The notes under the pieces were generated by a model, which was not told where the DNA came from, did not search any database, and saw only the letters and a program-made list of their open reading frames with translations. Positions 19,836 through 28,480 of a stretch of 64,000 nucleotides of DNA are shown piece by piece. Made by a program: the position numbers and the translations under genes. Where the stretch lies: contig CALAKU010000022.1 of NCBI GenBank assembly GCA_937922925.1, forward strand, positions 42,041 to 106,040. Direction: 5' to 3'. Each line of letters opens with the position of its first letter. Within the stretch, counting starts at the first letter, position 1. This DNA is from an uncultured Arenicella sp. GTDB lineage: Bacteria > Pseudomonadota > Gammaproteobacteria > Arenicellales > Arenicellaceae.

Positions 19836-20516
19836 TCAGTCGCCTAATTCAATCAAACCTTGCTCACGCAAAAAATCGATAACGATATCACGCACGATCG
19901 GCTGAGTGATTTCGGTCGGATGCAAGCCATCCTCTTGAATATACCCTGGCGTGCTAACGAATTCTTCTCGATAAAAATCCAGCAAAGCCAGTTGGTGCTC
20001 ATCGGCTAATTCTTTATAAACCCCTCTAAATTGGTCGATGTACCTTGGCCCATAGCTCGCGGGCAGGGAGATGCCACCAAGGATTACATGAACATCGGCC
20101 GCCTTGGCTTGTTTAATCATGGCGTCCAAGTTGTCTCTTAAATTTTTGATGGGCAAGCCTTGTAAACCATCATTGGCGCCGAGTTCTAAGATCATGATAT
20201 CTGGCTTGAATTCTTCCAGCGTAATACCTAAGCGAGCGCGACCACGTGCTGAGGTATCTCCGGAAATACTTGCATTGCTTACCTTAAAGTTTGGTTCTAG
20301 CGCGATTCCTAATAAGTTAACCCATGCTCGGTCTAAATCCATACCATAGCCCGCACTCAAGCTGTCGCCATAGACAACAATGTGTTTTCGTTGATCATCA
20401 GGGGATGCAATGGCCGTCATCGACACAGTAAACCCCAGCATCAATAGTAAGAATGATCTTAGAAAACGCACAGAAATTGCCTGTGTGAACTTGAATTTCG
20501 CGGAATTGGTTATCAT
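19836..20516 (-). CDS. tesA: Acyl-CoA thioesterase I / lysophospholipase L1 / arylesterase TesA
   Basis: This is a periplasmic SGNH-family hydrolase acting on thioesters, esters and lysophospholipids. A signal peptide (about residues 1-38, hydrophobic FLLLMLGFTVSM, AIAS end) precedes block I YGDSLSAGYG with the catalytic Ser, block III ELGANDGLQG with the oxyanion Asn, and block V DGLHPTE with the catalytic Asp and His. The 226 residues fit. It is divergent from ybbAP, the conserved enterobacterial and pseudomonad arrangement. Confidence 0.94.
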   Translation of the reverse strand: MITNSAKFKFTQAISVRFLRSFLLLMLGFTVSMTAIASPDDQRKHIVVYGDSLSAGYGMDLDRAWVNLLGIALEPNFKVSNASISGDTSARGRARLGITLEEFKPDIMILELGANDGLQGLPIKNLRDNLDAMIKQAKAADVHVILGGISLPASYGPRYIDQFRGVYKELADEHQLALLDFYREEFVSTPGYIQEDGLHPTEITQPIVRDIVIDFLREQGLIELGD

Positions 20517-20661
20517 CTACACTATTGAACTTTGGTTTATGTTTTACTACTGGGTTTTGTATATAAAACCTTCGATGCCTCTATTGTAAGCGATACGTAA
20601 AAACTAAATGAATCTTCGTTCACTCACCTTTCCGTTATTGTAATCTTAGGTTAATAAAGCC

Positions 20662-21333
20662 ATGCCAGCACCGATCATTCGTGCGCATCAATTGAGTAAG
20701 ACGGTGCGCACAGCCGATCATTCTCTGTCTATTCTTGAGGATGTGTCGATAGAAATTCAAGCCGGGGAGAGCCTCGCAATTGTTGGGCCATCGGGAGCGG
20801 GGAAGTCAACCTTGCTCGGTTTGCTCGCCGGTTTAGATACGCCGACAGGCGGGCAAATATATCTGGCTGACTACAATATTACCGAGATGGACGAAGAAGG
20901 CCGTGCCCGGGTTAGAGCAGAACTTGTCGGTTTCGTATTCCAGACGTTTCAGCTACTTGAAAGTTTAACCGCGCTCGAAAATGTTGCCTTGCCCATGGAA
21001 CTTCAAGGCGAGCCCGAGGCTACGGATCGCGCGCGCGAATTTTTGGGCAAGGTCGGTCTGGCTGAACGCTTGAGTCATTATCCAAAGCAACTGTCAGGCG
21101 GAGAACAACAGCGTGTGGCGCTAGCGCGGGCCTTTGCCTGCCAACCCAAAATTCTTTTTGCCGACGAACCCACAGGTAATCTAGACAGCATTACCGGTGG
21201 CAAAGTCAGCGATTTATTGTTTGAGCTGAATCAACAAAGCGGCACAACCTTAATTTTAGTCACGCATGAACAGCGCCTCGCCGATCGCTGTGATCGCCAA
21301 CTCGTGATCGACAGCGGTCATTTACAAAACTGA
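20662..21333 (+). CDS. ybbA: ABC transporter ATP-binding protein YbbA
   Basis: This is the ATPase subunit of a MacB/LolD-like type VII ABC system. Walker A is [12 protein letters not shown], the Q-loop lies in [11 protein letters not shown], the signature is [14 protein letters not shown], Walker B is [12 protein letters not shown] and the switch His is in LVTHEQ. The 223 residues are normal. It is two bases from the permease gene and divergent from tesA. The cargo of YbbAP is not established from sequence; a mechanotransmission or lipid-related role is plausible. Confidence 0.94.
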   Translation: MPAPIIRAHQLSKTVRTADHSLSILEDVSIEIQAGESLAIVGPSGAGKSTLLGLLAGLDTPTGGQIYLADYNITEMDEEGRARVRAELVGFVFQTFQLLESLTALENVALPMELQGEPEATDRAREFLGKVGLAERLSHYPKQLSGGEQQRVALARAFACQPKILFADEPTGNLDSITGGKVSDLLFELNQQSGTTLILVTHEQRLADRCDRQLVIDSGHLQN

Positions 21334-21334
21334 T

Positions 21335-23851
21335 ATGTTAGTCACAGACCTTAAGCTTTTATGGCGAGATTGGCGCGGCGGGCAGCTGAGTTTAGTAATT
21401 TCTGCATTGGTTTTGGCGGTCACGGTAGTCACGGCTGTTAGCCTATTTGCCGATCGGGTCGAGCGTGGCCTAAACGCGCAGATATCCAGCTTCTTGGCGT
21501 CAGATTTGGCCGTGCGCTCGGGCCTTGTGATTGACGATCGTTTTTATCAGCAAGCTGAGCAGCTCAATCTACAAACTGCCGATATCGCAAGCTTTCGATC
21601 AATGGTCTTTGCTGGTGACAATAATCATTTGGCGTCGGTTAAGGTGGTGAGCTCAGGCTATCCATTGCGAGGTGTGGTTGAGCTTAGTGCCGATCTTAAT
21701 GGTAATGTCGTTGAGAACCGCTCAACTGGGCCACTGTCCGGCGAGGCTTGGGTTGAGGCACGATTATTTAATTTACTCGATATTAAGATCGGTGACGAAA
21801 TCGATGTTGGTTATGCCCGTCTTAAGGTCACTCGTTTGATTCTGAATGAACCTGATAGAGGCACCGGATTTGGCGCTGCTGGGGCACGCGTATTGATGAG
21901 TTGGGACGACCTGGAGCGTTCCCAGTTGGTGCGCCCTGGCAGTCGTATTCGCTACTCCTTGTTGATGCAAGGTGATGACAGTCAAATTCAAGAGTATCAA
22001 GATTGGTACGCGGCTCAAGATGCTGGAGACGACCAGCATCATTCATTGGTCACACCTGAGAACGCCGAAGAACAATTGGCCGAAGCCTTGCAACGCGGGC
22101 GGGGTTTTCTTCTATTAAGCGGCACTATCGGAGTATTGCTTGCTGGTTTAGCGATGGCGCTTGCTAGTCAACGTTACGCCAGCCGATTAACCGATCAAGT
22201 TGCTCTTATGAAAGCGTGGGGCGTATCGAGTAATGCAGTGCGCCGTAGCCAGTTTGTGCGCTTGACGGTGATTGCATTGGTGTCTACCGCTATTGGCATT
22301 TTACTCGGTTGGGCGGGCCATACCTTTTTACTTGAGTTGGCGCGCGGTCTATTAAACATAGAGTTGCCGGCGCCCGGTCTTAGGCCGTTTTTAGTTGCCG
22401 GTTTAACTGGTGTTATTTGTGTTCTGGGATTTGCCTTGCCAGCATTATGGCACTTACCCGGCATTGCACCGCTGCGAGTATTGCGTCGCGACATTCAAGG
22501 CTCATTACTTGGTGAAGGCAAGCGTTGGTTGATCGGCGTTACCGCACTTTTACTATTGGCCTATTGGTACAGTCAAAGTTTTATCACCGCCGTTTTGTTT
22601 CTGGTAGCTCTGTTTGTGCTATTTGGTGTTTGCGCGCTGATCGCGCTACAGGTTTTACGGCTAGTAAAACAGCTTGGCCATTGGCGGGGCAGCGTCGTGC
22701 GCTTAGGTTTGGCGAATCTTTGGCGCCGTCGGAATCAAACTTTGATTCAACTGGTGGGTTTTTCGGCAACCTTAATGTTGCTCTTGGTAGTGACCGGGAT
22801 GCGCACTAGTCTTATAGCCGAGTGGGAAGCTCAACTGCCAGACGATACACCAAGCCACTTTTTGTTTAATGTCGCGACCCCCGAGGTTGAGCCGATTAAG
22901 GCTCTTCTGAGTCAAGAAGGCGCGACCACTACGCAATGGTTCCCAATGGTTCGCGGCCGGGTTGTGAGTATCAACGGTGATGCTATTACGCCCGAGCAGT
23001 TTGCCAAGGCCGAAGGCTTGCGCCGCGAAGTTAACTTTACTCAATCAGATATCTTGCCTGATTCAAACGAAATTGTTGACGGGCAATGGTGGCAGCAAGC
23101 GCCGAGCACCATCGAATTCTCCTTAGAGCAAGAGGTTGCCGCCGAGATTGGGATCAGCGTCGGCGACGTCATGGAGTTTAGTATTGGCGGGATTAAATTT
23201 GATGCGCGCTTGGCCAGTATTCGTACAGTTAGCTGGCAAAGCATGAATCCTAACTTCTATGTCATTTTTTACCCCGGTGCCTTAGACCGATTTGCGCCGA
23301 ATTGGGTTACTGCGGTCAGGGCAAAAGAAGACGCCGCGAGCGAGCAAGAAAGTCTTTTAAAACAAGCGAGCTTTGTTCCCAAAGTCGTTAGAGAATACCC
23401 CACCGCTGTGGTTTTAGAATTAAACGATGTGGTCGCGCGCATACGCGACGTTATCAGCCGAGTTACCCAAGGCTTGGAAGTCATCTTACTGCTGGTTTTG
23501 GCGTGCGGCGTAATGGTGTTGTTCGCCGCGATTGGCGTTAGCTATGACGAACGTCTGAGAGAAAATGCTATCTTAAGAACCTTAGGTAGTTCGCGTAAAA
23601 TGGTGCTGGGAGCCTTAGCCGTTGAGTACGCAGGGCTCGGCGCTATAGCCGGGTTTATCGCCGGATTAGGTGCGGAAGTGATTTTATATTTTGTGCAATT
23701 GATGGTATTCAACCTAGACCCTCAATGGCATCCAATGCTGTGGTTGCTCGGTATCGTCAGCGGTACCGTTGTGATTACAGTGCTGGGGCTATGGCGCAGT
23801 CGAGACATTATCAGTGTTCCACCACTGCAATCGTTAAGACAACTTGCTTAA
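21335..23851 (+). CDS. ybbP: ABC transporter permease YbbP (FtsX-like, two permease domains)
   Basis: This 838-residue inner-membrane protein has an N-terminal membrane helix (about 18-40), a large periplasmic region, a cluster of FtsX-type helices around residues 250-440 and a second periplasmic region. A C-terminal FtsX domain occupies about 705-838, with the ENAILRTLGSSRKMVLGALAVEY string typical of MacB/FtsX permeases. The size matches YbbP of E. coli. It forms one unit with ybbA. Confidence 0.92.
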   Translation: MLVTDLKLLWRDWRGGQLSLVISALVLAVTVVTAVSLFADRVERGLNAQISSFLASDLAVRSGLVIDDRFYQQAEQLNLQTADIASFRSMVFAGDNNHLASVKVVSSGYPLRGVVELSADLNGNVVENRSTGPLSGEAWVEARLFNLLDIKIGDEIDVGYARLKVTRLILNEPDRGTGFGAAGARVLMSWDDLERSQLVRPGSRIRYSLLMQGDDSQIQEYQDWYAAQDAGDDQHHSLVTPENAEEQLAEALQRGRGFLLLSGTIGVLLAGLAMALASQRYASRLTDQVALMKAWGVSSNAVRRSQFVRLTVIALVSTAIGILLGWAGHTFLLELARGLLNIELPAPGLRPFLVAGLTGVICVLGFALPALWHLPGIAPLRVLRRDIQGSLLGEGKRWLIGVTALLLLAYWYSQSFITAVLFLVALFVLFGVCALIALQVLRLVKQLGHWRGSVVRLGLANLWRRRNQTLIQLVGFSATLMLLLVVTGMRTSLIAEWEAQLPDDTPSHFLFNVATPEVEPIKALLSQEGATTTQWFPMVRGRVVSINGDAITPEQFAKAEGLRREVNFTQSDILPDSNEIVDGQWWQQAPSTIEFSLEQEVAAEIGISVGDVMEFSIGGIKFDARLASIRTVSWQSMNPNFYVIFYPGALDRFAPNWVTAVRAKEDAASEQESLLKQASFVPKVVREYPTAVVLELNDVVARIRDVISRVTQGLEVILLLVLACGVMVLFAAIGVSYDERLRENAILRTLGSSRKMVLGALAVEYAGLGAIAGFIAGLGAEVILYFVQLMVFNLDPQWHPMLWLLGIVSGTVVITVLGLWRSRDIISVPPLQSLRQLA

Positions 23852-23901
23852 CTTGCTGCTTGCCTTAGACTGGGGCGAAAAATAATCATAAAAAGGCCGG
23901 T

Positions 23902-25194
23902 ATGAAGCAAGGTTTTGGTGTCTGGACCCTAGTAGCGTTGGTGGTTGGTAATGCCGTTGGTGCAGGCATTTATACTACCTCCGGATTCGCGCTTGGAGAT
24001 TTAGGTTCGCCAGAATGGGTCGTGTTGGCTTGGTTGGTTGCGGGTTTGATCGCGCTGATGGGCGCGCTCAGTTATGGGATGCTCGTCAGAGACATCACGG
24101 AATCGGGCGGTGAGTACCTATATTTGTCACGCTCCATTCATCCGATTGCTGGATTTGTGGCCGGTTGGATTTCCTTACTTGCCGGCTTTCCCGGTGCGAT
24201 TGCTTTTTCAGCGACGGCGTTTGAATCCTATGCGCGAGCTGCAGTTGCCTCTTTCGAGCAAGTACCGCAAGACGTTTTAGCCGTTGTCGTGATTGTGATC
24301 GCAGGGGGCATTCATATTGGCCGAGTTCGATTTGGAGCACGCATCCATGAATGGATTGTCCTGCTGATGCTCGCATTGCTGGCGATACTGATCGCCGCAG
24401 CCCTAGCCGCGTTTTGGGCTAGTCCAGATCTGCCCGTGCAAAGTAAAGCTGAGCTAGCCCCATTTAGTTTATTGGCATTTGCGAATACGTTGGTGTGGAT
24501 TTCCCTGAGCTACTCAGGATTCAACGCAGCGGCCTATGTGGCCGGCGAAGTCGATAATGCCAAGCGAGTCGTACCTAAAGGCATGATTATCGGCACGTTG
24601 TTGACCATGGTGTTGTGCGTATTCGTCAACGCCATTATTGTCTATTCGACGCAGAGCGATGTATTGCAAGGGCAGGCCGACGTAACCGCGCGAGCCGCCG
24701 AGGCGATTGGCGGCTTGAGCGGTAGACGAGTAGCCGAGTGGGTTATTGCGATCTCACTTTTAACGTCCATCACGGCGATGGTGTTAGCTGGCCCCCGCGT
24801 GTATGCCAAAATGGCAGAAGACGGCGCCTTACCGAGTGTTTTTAGAATGCGGGCTGGCCAACCACCGAGAGCCTCAATTGCCTTGCAAGTGGTCACCGCT
24901 GTGGTGCTTGTATTGATTGCGGATTTACGTGAACTACTAAATTATTTAGGCTTAACGCTATCTTTGTGCCTTGCTCTGGCGGTCAGTAGTTTGTTTGTAC
25001 AGCATTGGCGATCGGGTAAGCGCCCAAGTTCAAAGTGGTATCCGCTAGCGCCTTTAGCCTTTGTAAGTTGTACTGTGCTTTTCGCAGTGCTAACGGCTTT
25101 TCGGGAGCCAATTCAATTTTTGGCGGCCGTACCAACCTTGGTGCTGGGCGCCGTTGTTTATTTAGGATTGCAATTATGGAAACAAAGAAAGTAA
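23902..25194 (+). CDS. APC-family amino acid permease
   Basis: This is a polytopic inner-membrane transporter with about 12 hydrophobic segments over 430 residues. The N-terminal VVGNAVGAGIYTTSGFALGDLGS is the unwound helix-1 GxGxG substrate-binding signature of the APC superfamily. The FISLSYSGFNAAAYVAGEV-like segment around residue 200 matches helix 6. Substrates are probably amino acids or related amines; specificity is not visible. Its last codons overlap the start of the YceI-like gene. Confidence 0.85.
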   Translation: MKQGFGVWTLVALVVGNAVGAGIYTTSGFALGDLGSPEWVVLAWLVAGLIALMGALSYGMLVRDITESGGEYLYLSRSIHPIAGFVAGWISLLAGFPGAIAFSATAFESYARAAVASFEQVPQDVLAVVVIVIAGGIHIGRVRFGARIHEWIVLLMLALLAILIAAALAAFWASPDLPVQSKAELAPFSLLAFANTLVWISLSYSGFNAAAYVAGEVDNAKRVVPKGMIIGTLLTMVLCVFVNAIIVYSTQSDVLQGQADVTARAAEAIGGLSGRRVAEWVIAISLLTSITAMVLAGPRVYAKMAEDGALPSVFRMRAGQPPRASIALQVVTAVVLVLIADLRELLNYLGLTLSLCLALAVSSLFVQHWRSGKRPSSKWYPLAPLAFVSCTVLFAVLTAFREPIQFLAAVPTLVLGAVVYLGLQLWKQRK

Positions 25195-25844
25195 AGATTC
25201 TCATACGGCATCGCCAGTTTAAGCAGATCAATGCAAGCCTTAAATCGTTGTTGATCCTGATGCTGGTTTTTTCTGTTTCGGCCTGCATAAGCTTACTAAC
25301 CCCAAAGGTAGAATCCAATTTCACTGAGCTTAAGGCTGGAGCCTATGAATTAGATACCAGCCATGCGCGGCTCTTATTCAAAGTTCGCCACTTAGGTTTG
25401 TCGACCTATGTTGGGCGTTTTAACACGTTTGAGGCGACTCTGGACTTCGACCCGCAAAACATGGCGCAGGCAAAATTGGAAGCAATCATCGATATGCGGT
25501 CTGTTGATTTGAACGACGAAGGCTTAGAAGACACCATCAAAGGTGGCAGTTGGTTAGACACACGCCGCTTTCCACAGGCAAAGTTTACCTCGACAAAAGT
25601 GACCCCAATCGACGCGAATCGGTTTGAATTTGTGGGCCAGCTCGAGTGGCGCGAACAGGCGCGTGAGATCAAGGTTCAAGCAACCTTTGAGGGCGGCGCT
25701 TTTGATGTGCTTACGCAACGTTATAAATTAGGTTTTTCAGCGACCACGGTTTTTAAGCGCTCAGACTTTTCAGTCGACGCCTTTATTCCCTTAGTCGGCG
25801 ACGAGATTGAACTTGAAGCCTACGTTGAGTTTAAGCGGAACTAA
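25176..25844 (+). CDS. YceI-family lipoprotein
   Basis: The YceI domain is a lipocalin-like beta barrel that binds isoprenoid or other amphiphilic ligands in the periplasm. The domain begins YELDTSHARLLFKVRHLGLSTYVGRF and ends EIELEAYVEFKRN. A hydrophobic segment with lipobox SVSAC points to lipid anchoring. The ORF track starts at 25035 deep inside the permease gene; the ATG at 25176 (METKKVKIL, 222 residues) is far more likely and overlaps the permease stop by 19 bases. Confidence 0.88.
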   Translation: METKKVKILIRHRQFKQINASLKSLLILMLVFSVSACISLLTPKVESNFTELKAGAYELDTSHARLLFKVRHLGLSTYVGRFNTFEATLDFDPQNMAQAKLEAIIDMRSVDLNDEGLEDTIKGGSWLDTRRFPQAKFTSTKVTPIDANRFEFVGQLEWREQAREIKVQATFEGGAFDVLTQRYKLGFSATTVFKRSDFSVDAFIPLVGDEIELEAYVEFKRN

Positions 25845-25878
25845 GTTCTACTGAAATACTATTTGATCAAGCGTGTCA

Positions 25879-25906
25879 GCGCGACAACGACGGCCGTATG
25901 TCGCGC
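25879..25906. terminator. Stem-loop between convergent yceI-like and NSS transporter genes
   Basis: GCGCGAC / GTCGCGC is a 7-bp perfect stem with a 14-base loop. There is no T tract, so terminator function is uncertain. Confidence 0.3.
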
Positions 25907-25950
25907 CAAAACGAATTTTCCTGGACGCCAACTTGAAGGTCTAAGACGCT

Positions 25951-27300
25951 CTAAAAGTATTTGTCAGAAATACCCGAGATCATAATAATCAGAATCATCA
26001 AAGGCGCAATAAAGCGAATCATCACCATTAAAAACGAAGTAAGAACCGGAGAGTCTTCTTGTAATTGCTCTGCAATCACGGCTTTATCAAGCCGCCATCC
26101 GGTAAAGGTCACCACCAGCAGTGCCGACAGTGGTAACAGAATAGGCGCGGTTAAACCTACGTCCAAAAAGTCCATAAATTCGATGCTGTACAACGAGCCC
26201 AAGCCAAACACGATGGCCGCAACGCCAATCATGATGGCCGATTTGGCTTTGGAGATACCAAATTGCTCGGTCACATAGGCCGCCGCCGGTTCTAGAAAAG
26301 CCACAGCCGTCGTCAATGCCGCGAAGAAAGCCATTGAGAAAAAAGCCGCACCAATCCACATGCCACCAGTGGTTTCGACCAATGCCGTTGGTAGCGTTTT
26401 AAAGAACAAACCTGCGCCCGCTTGGAAATCCAGCCCAAAGGTAAACACAATTGGGAAGATCGCAAAGCCGGCAATCAACGCCACCGATGTATCGCAAATG
26501 CCGATAATGACGGCCGACTGAGGAATATTTACATTGCGTGGCAGATAACTGCCATAGGTGGCAATCATCGCCATGCCAATGCCTAAGGAGAAGAATGCTT
26601 GGCCCAAGGCGCTCACGGCCACCTGAGGGGTTAGCTTGCTAATGTCAGGGCTGAACATAAAGCTAATGGCTTGCTGGGTTCCGCCCGACGACCAACCTTT
26701 AATAACGCTGATCAAACTCAAGAGCACGAGTAAAAAGAAAAAGGTTGGCATCAAAATCTTGGCGGCCATTTCAATGCCTCGATTTACTCCGCGCGAGACA
26801 AGCCAAATCGTCAAACCACAAATCAACAAAAACCACGGCATCAACGCGCTGGGGCTCGCGATTAAGGTATCGAACTGCCCGGAAATTTCCAGAGGCGTTT
26901 GCCCGGCGAATGCGCCGGTTAAGAATTTGGGAATGTAGGCTAATACCCAAGCCGCCACCACCGCATAGAAACTCAAAATCAAAAAGCTGCTGATCACGCC
27001 TAACCAAATACCGAGGCTCCATGCCTTAGAAACACCGCTGCGCTCAGCCAGGTCTTCGGCGCTTTTAATTGCGCTGGTTGCGCGCCCAGCACGCCCAATT
27101 AGTAGCTCGGCCATAATAATGGGGATGCCGATAAATGCCACGCAGATCAAATAAACCGCGATAAATGCCGCGCCGCCATTCTCTCCGGCTTCGGCGGAAA
27201 AACGCCATAAATTACCCAGCCCGACGGCGCTGCCGACAGCGGCCAAGATGAACGCGAAACGCGATGACCAGTTAGCGGTTTGGTGTGAAGATGATTGCAT
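25951..27300 (-). CDS. Sodium-dependent transporter of the neurotransmitter:sodium symporter family
   Basis: This LeuT-fold inner-membrane transporter is probably for an amino acid or amine, driven by Na+. The N-terminal FILAAVGSAVGLGNLWRFSAEAGENGGAAFIAVYL is the helix-1 NSS signature that holds the Na+ and substrate sites. About 11 hydrophobic segments are seen in 449 residues. A strong AGGAGA lies upstream of the ATG. It is divergent from a LysR regulator that precedes a catabolic operon, so it may import that operon's substrate (inference). Confidence 0.9.
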   Translation of the reverse strand: MQSSSHQTANWSSRFAFILAAVGSAVGLGNLWRFSAEAGENGGAAFIAVYLICVAFIGIPIIMAELLIGRAGRATSAIKSAEDLAERSGVSKAWSLGIWLGVISSFLILSFYAVVAAWVLAYIPKFLTGAFAGQTPLEISGQFDTLIASPSALMPWFLLICGLTIWLVSRGVNRGIEMAAKILMPTFFFLLVLLSLISVIKGWSSGGTQQAISFMFSPDISKLTPQVAVSALGQAFFSLGIGMAMIATYGSYLPRNVNIPQSAVIIGICDTSVALIAGFAIFPIVFTFGLDFQAGAGLFFKTLPTALVETTGGMWIGAAFFSMAFFAALTTAVAFLEPAAAYVTEQFGISKAKSAIMIGVAAIVFGLGSLYSIEFMDFLDVGLTAPILLPLSALLVVTFTGWRLDKAVIAEQLQEDSPVLTSFLMVMIRFIAPLMILIIMISGISDKYF

Positions 27301-27427
27301 ACCTTTGTTCTCCTAATTGTTGGCTCGGTGGCCAGTCGTCGCTCTAAGGTGGCGAATTTTTGATAAGTAAAATTAATGCTAAAATGCCAAAAGTGTCACA
27401 ATTATTTATGAGGTTTGGCTGTAACGC

Positions 27428-28339
27428 ATGAAGTTTAACCTGAAACAGCTTGAGACGTTTATTTGGGTTGCCGATTTGGGCAGTTTTCGTCAAGCGGCTT
27501 TGCGTTTGCACACCACGCAACCGAATATCAGTGCACGCATTGCCTCCCTAGAAACCACCTTAGGCGTGACATTGATGGAGCGTGACGCCGGCTCGGTGCG
27601 GCTCACGCAACGCGGTAGTGAGTTACTTCAATATGCCCGTAAGGTGCTCAATGCGATCGACGAATTCACCGAAGCCGCTGATAACCCAAGTTTGTTCGGC
27701 GGCGTATTACGTTTGGGCGTAACGGAAATGATTGTTCATTCTTGGCTAAGCGAATTTTTGGTCGAATTTAAGCATCAGTTTCCCAACACCGATGTCGAAC
27801 TCAAGGTTGATTTGTCGCAAAACCTCGAAAACGACTTGCTCAATCATGCCATCGATTTGGCATTCCAAAGTGGGCCATTTGCGGTTCAATCATCAGGGCA
27901 ATTAGAACTCGGTGAGTTTCCAATGATTTGGGTTGCCAGCCCTGATATTGCAAAATCCATGCCCAAGAAAATCGCGACCGAAGACTTACTAAGTTATTCG
28001 ATTTTCACTCATGCTCGCAATACCCGCCCGTACGAGGAGCTGCTTAGCTATTTTTCGCAGTGGCAGCGCCGCGGCCTGCGCTTGGTGCCGTCCAGCTCTC
28101 TCGCGCCTTGTGTCCAAATGGTGATCGATGGCTTGGGCGTTGCGCCTTTGTCTTTGCCCTTGGTAGAGAAACAACTAGCGCAGGGTAAGCTCGAGAGTTT
28201 TGACTACTCTTGGGCGCCAAGCAATCTGGCATTTTATGCTCGATACGATAAGCGAATCGCAAATCATGTGGTTGGTCAAGCCGCTGAGTTAGCGGCGCGT
28301 ATTGCTTTACCTTATTGCGAAGGTCTGCATAGCACCTAG
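27428..28339 (+). CDS. LysR-family transcriptional regulator
   Basis: The N-terminal winged HTH (LKQLETFIWVADLGSFRQAALRLHTTQPNISARIASLE, residues 4-42) is a clear LysR DNA-binding domain. It is followed by a periplasmic-binding-fold effector domain (about 90-290). The 303 residues are normal. Flanked by a divergent NSS transporter and a co-directed hydantoinase-type operon, it is the obvious candidate regulator for both. A palindrome in front of the operon is a possible binding site. Confidence 0.92.
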   Translation: MKFNLKQLETFIWVADLGSFRQAALRLHTTQPNISARIASLETTLGVTLMERDAGSVRLTQRGSELLQYARKVLNAIDEFTEAADNPSLFGGVLRLGVTEMIVHSWLSEFLVEFKHQFPNTDVELKVDLSQNLENDLLNHAIDLAFQSGPFAVQSSGQLELGEFPMIWVASPDIAKSMPKKIATEDLLSYSIFTHARNTRPYEELLSYFSQWQRRGLRLVPSSSLAPCVQMVIDGLGVAPLSLPLVEKQLAQGKLESFDYSWAPSNLAFYARYDKRIANHVVGQAAELAARIALPYCEGLHST

Positions 28340-28361
28340 AGCAATAGTTAAAATTTCACGT

Positions 28362-28404
28362 CTGAGCATCTAATCTGAGCATCTAATTTAATGATGAATT
28401 AGAT
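28362..28404. promoter_or_regulatory. Tandem repeat and inverted-repeat operator candidate upstream of the hyu-type operon
   Basis: CTGAGCATCTAAT is perfectly duplicated in tandem (28362-28387). The second copy supplies the left arm of ATCTAATT-N8-AATTAGAT (28381-28404), a perfect 8-bp inverted repeat containing a T-N11-A style LysR core. It lies 77 bases before the hyuA ATG. Confidence 0.45.
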
Positions 28405-28480
28405 CACTTAAAATAATTAGGATTGATGCTTTATGGCCTCTACACTTCCTAATTACATCATGGCTACGCAAGGCTAATAA

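Noticed and set aside
25035-25175. Long N-terminal extension of the YceI-like ORF in the track
   Set aside because: It lies wholly inside the permease gene, and a lipobox signal peptide begins naturally after the ATG at 25176.
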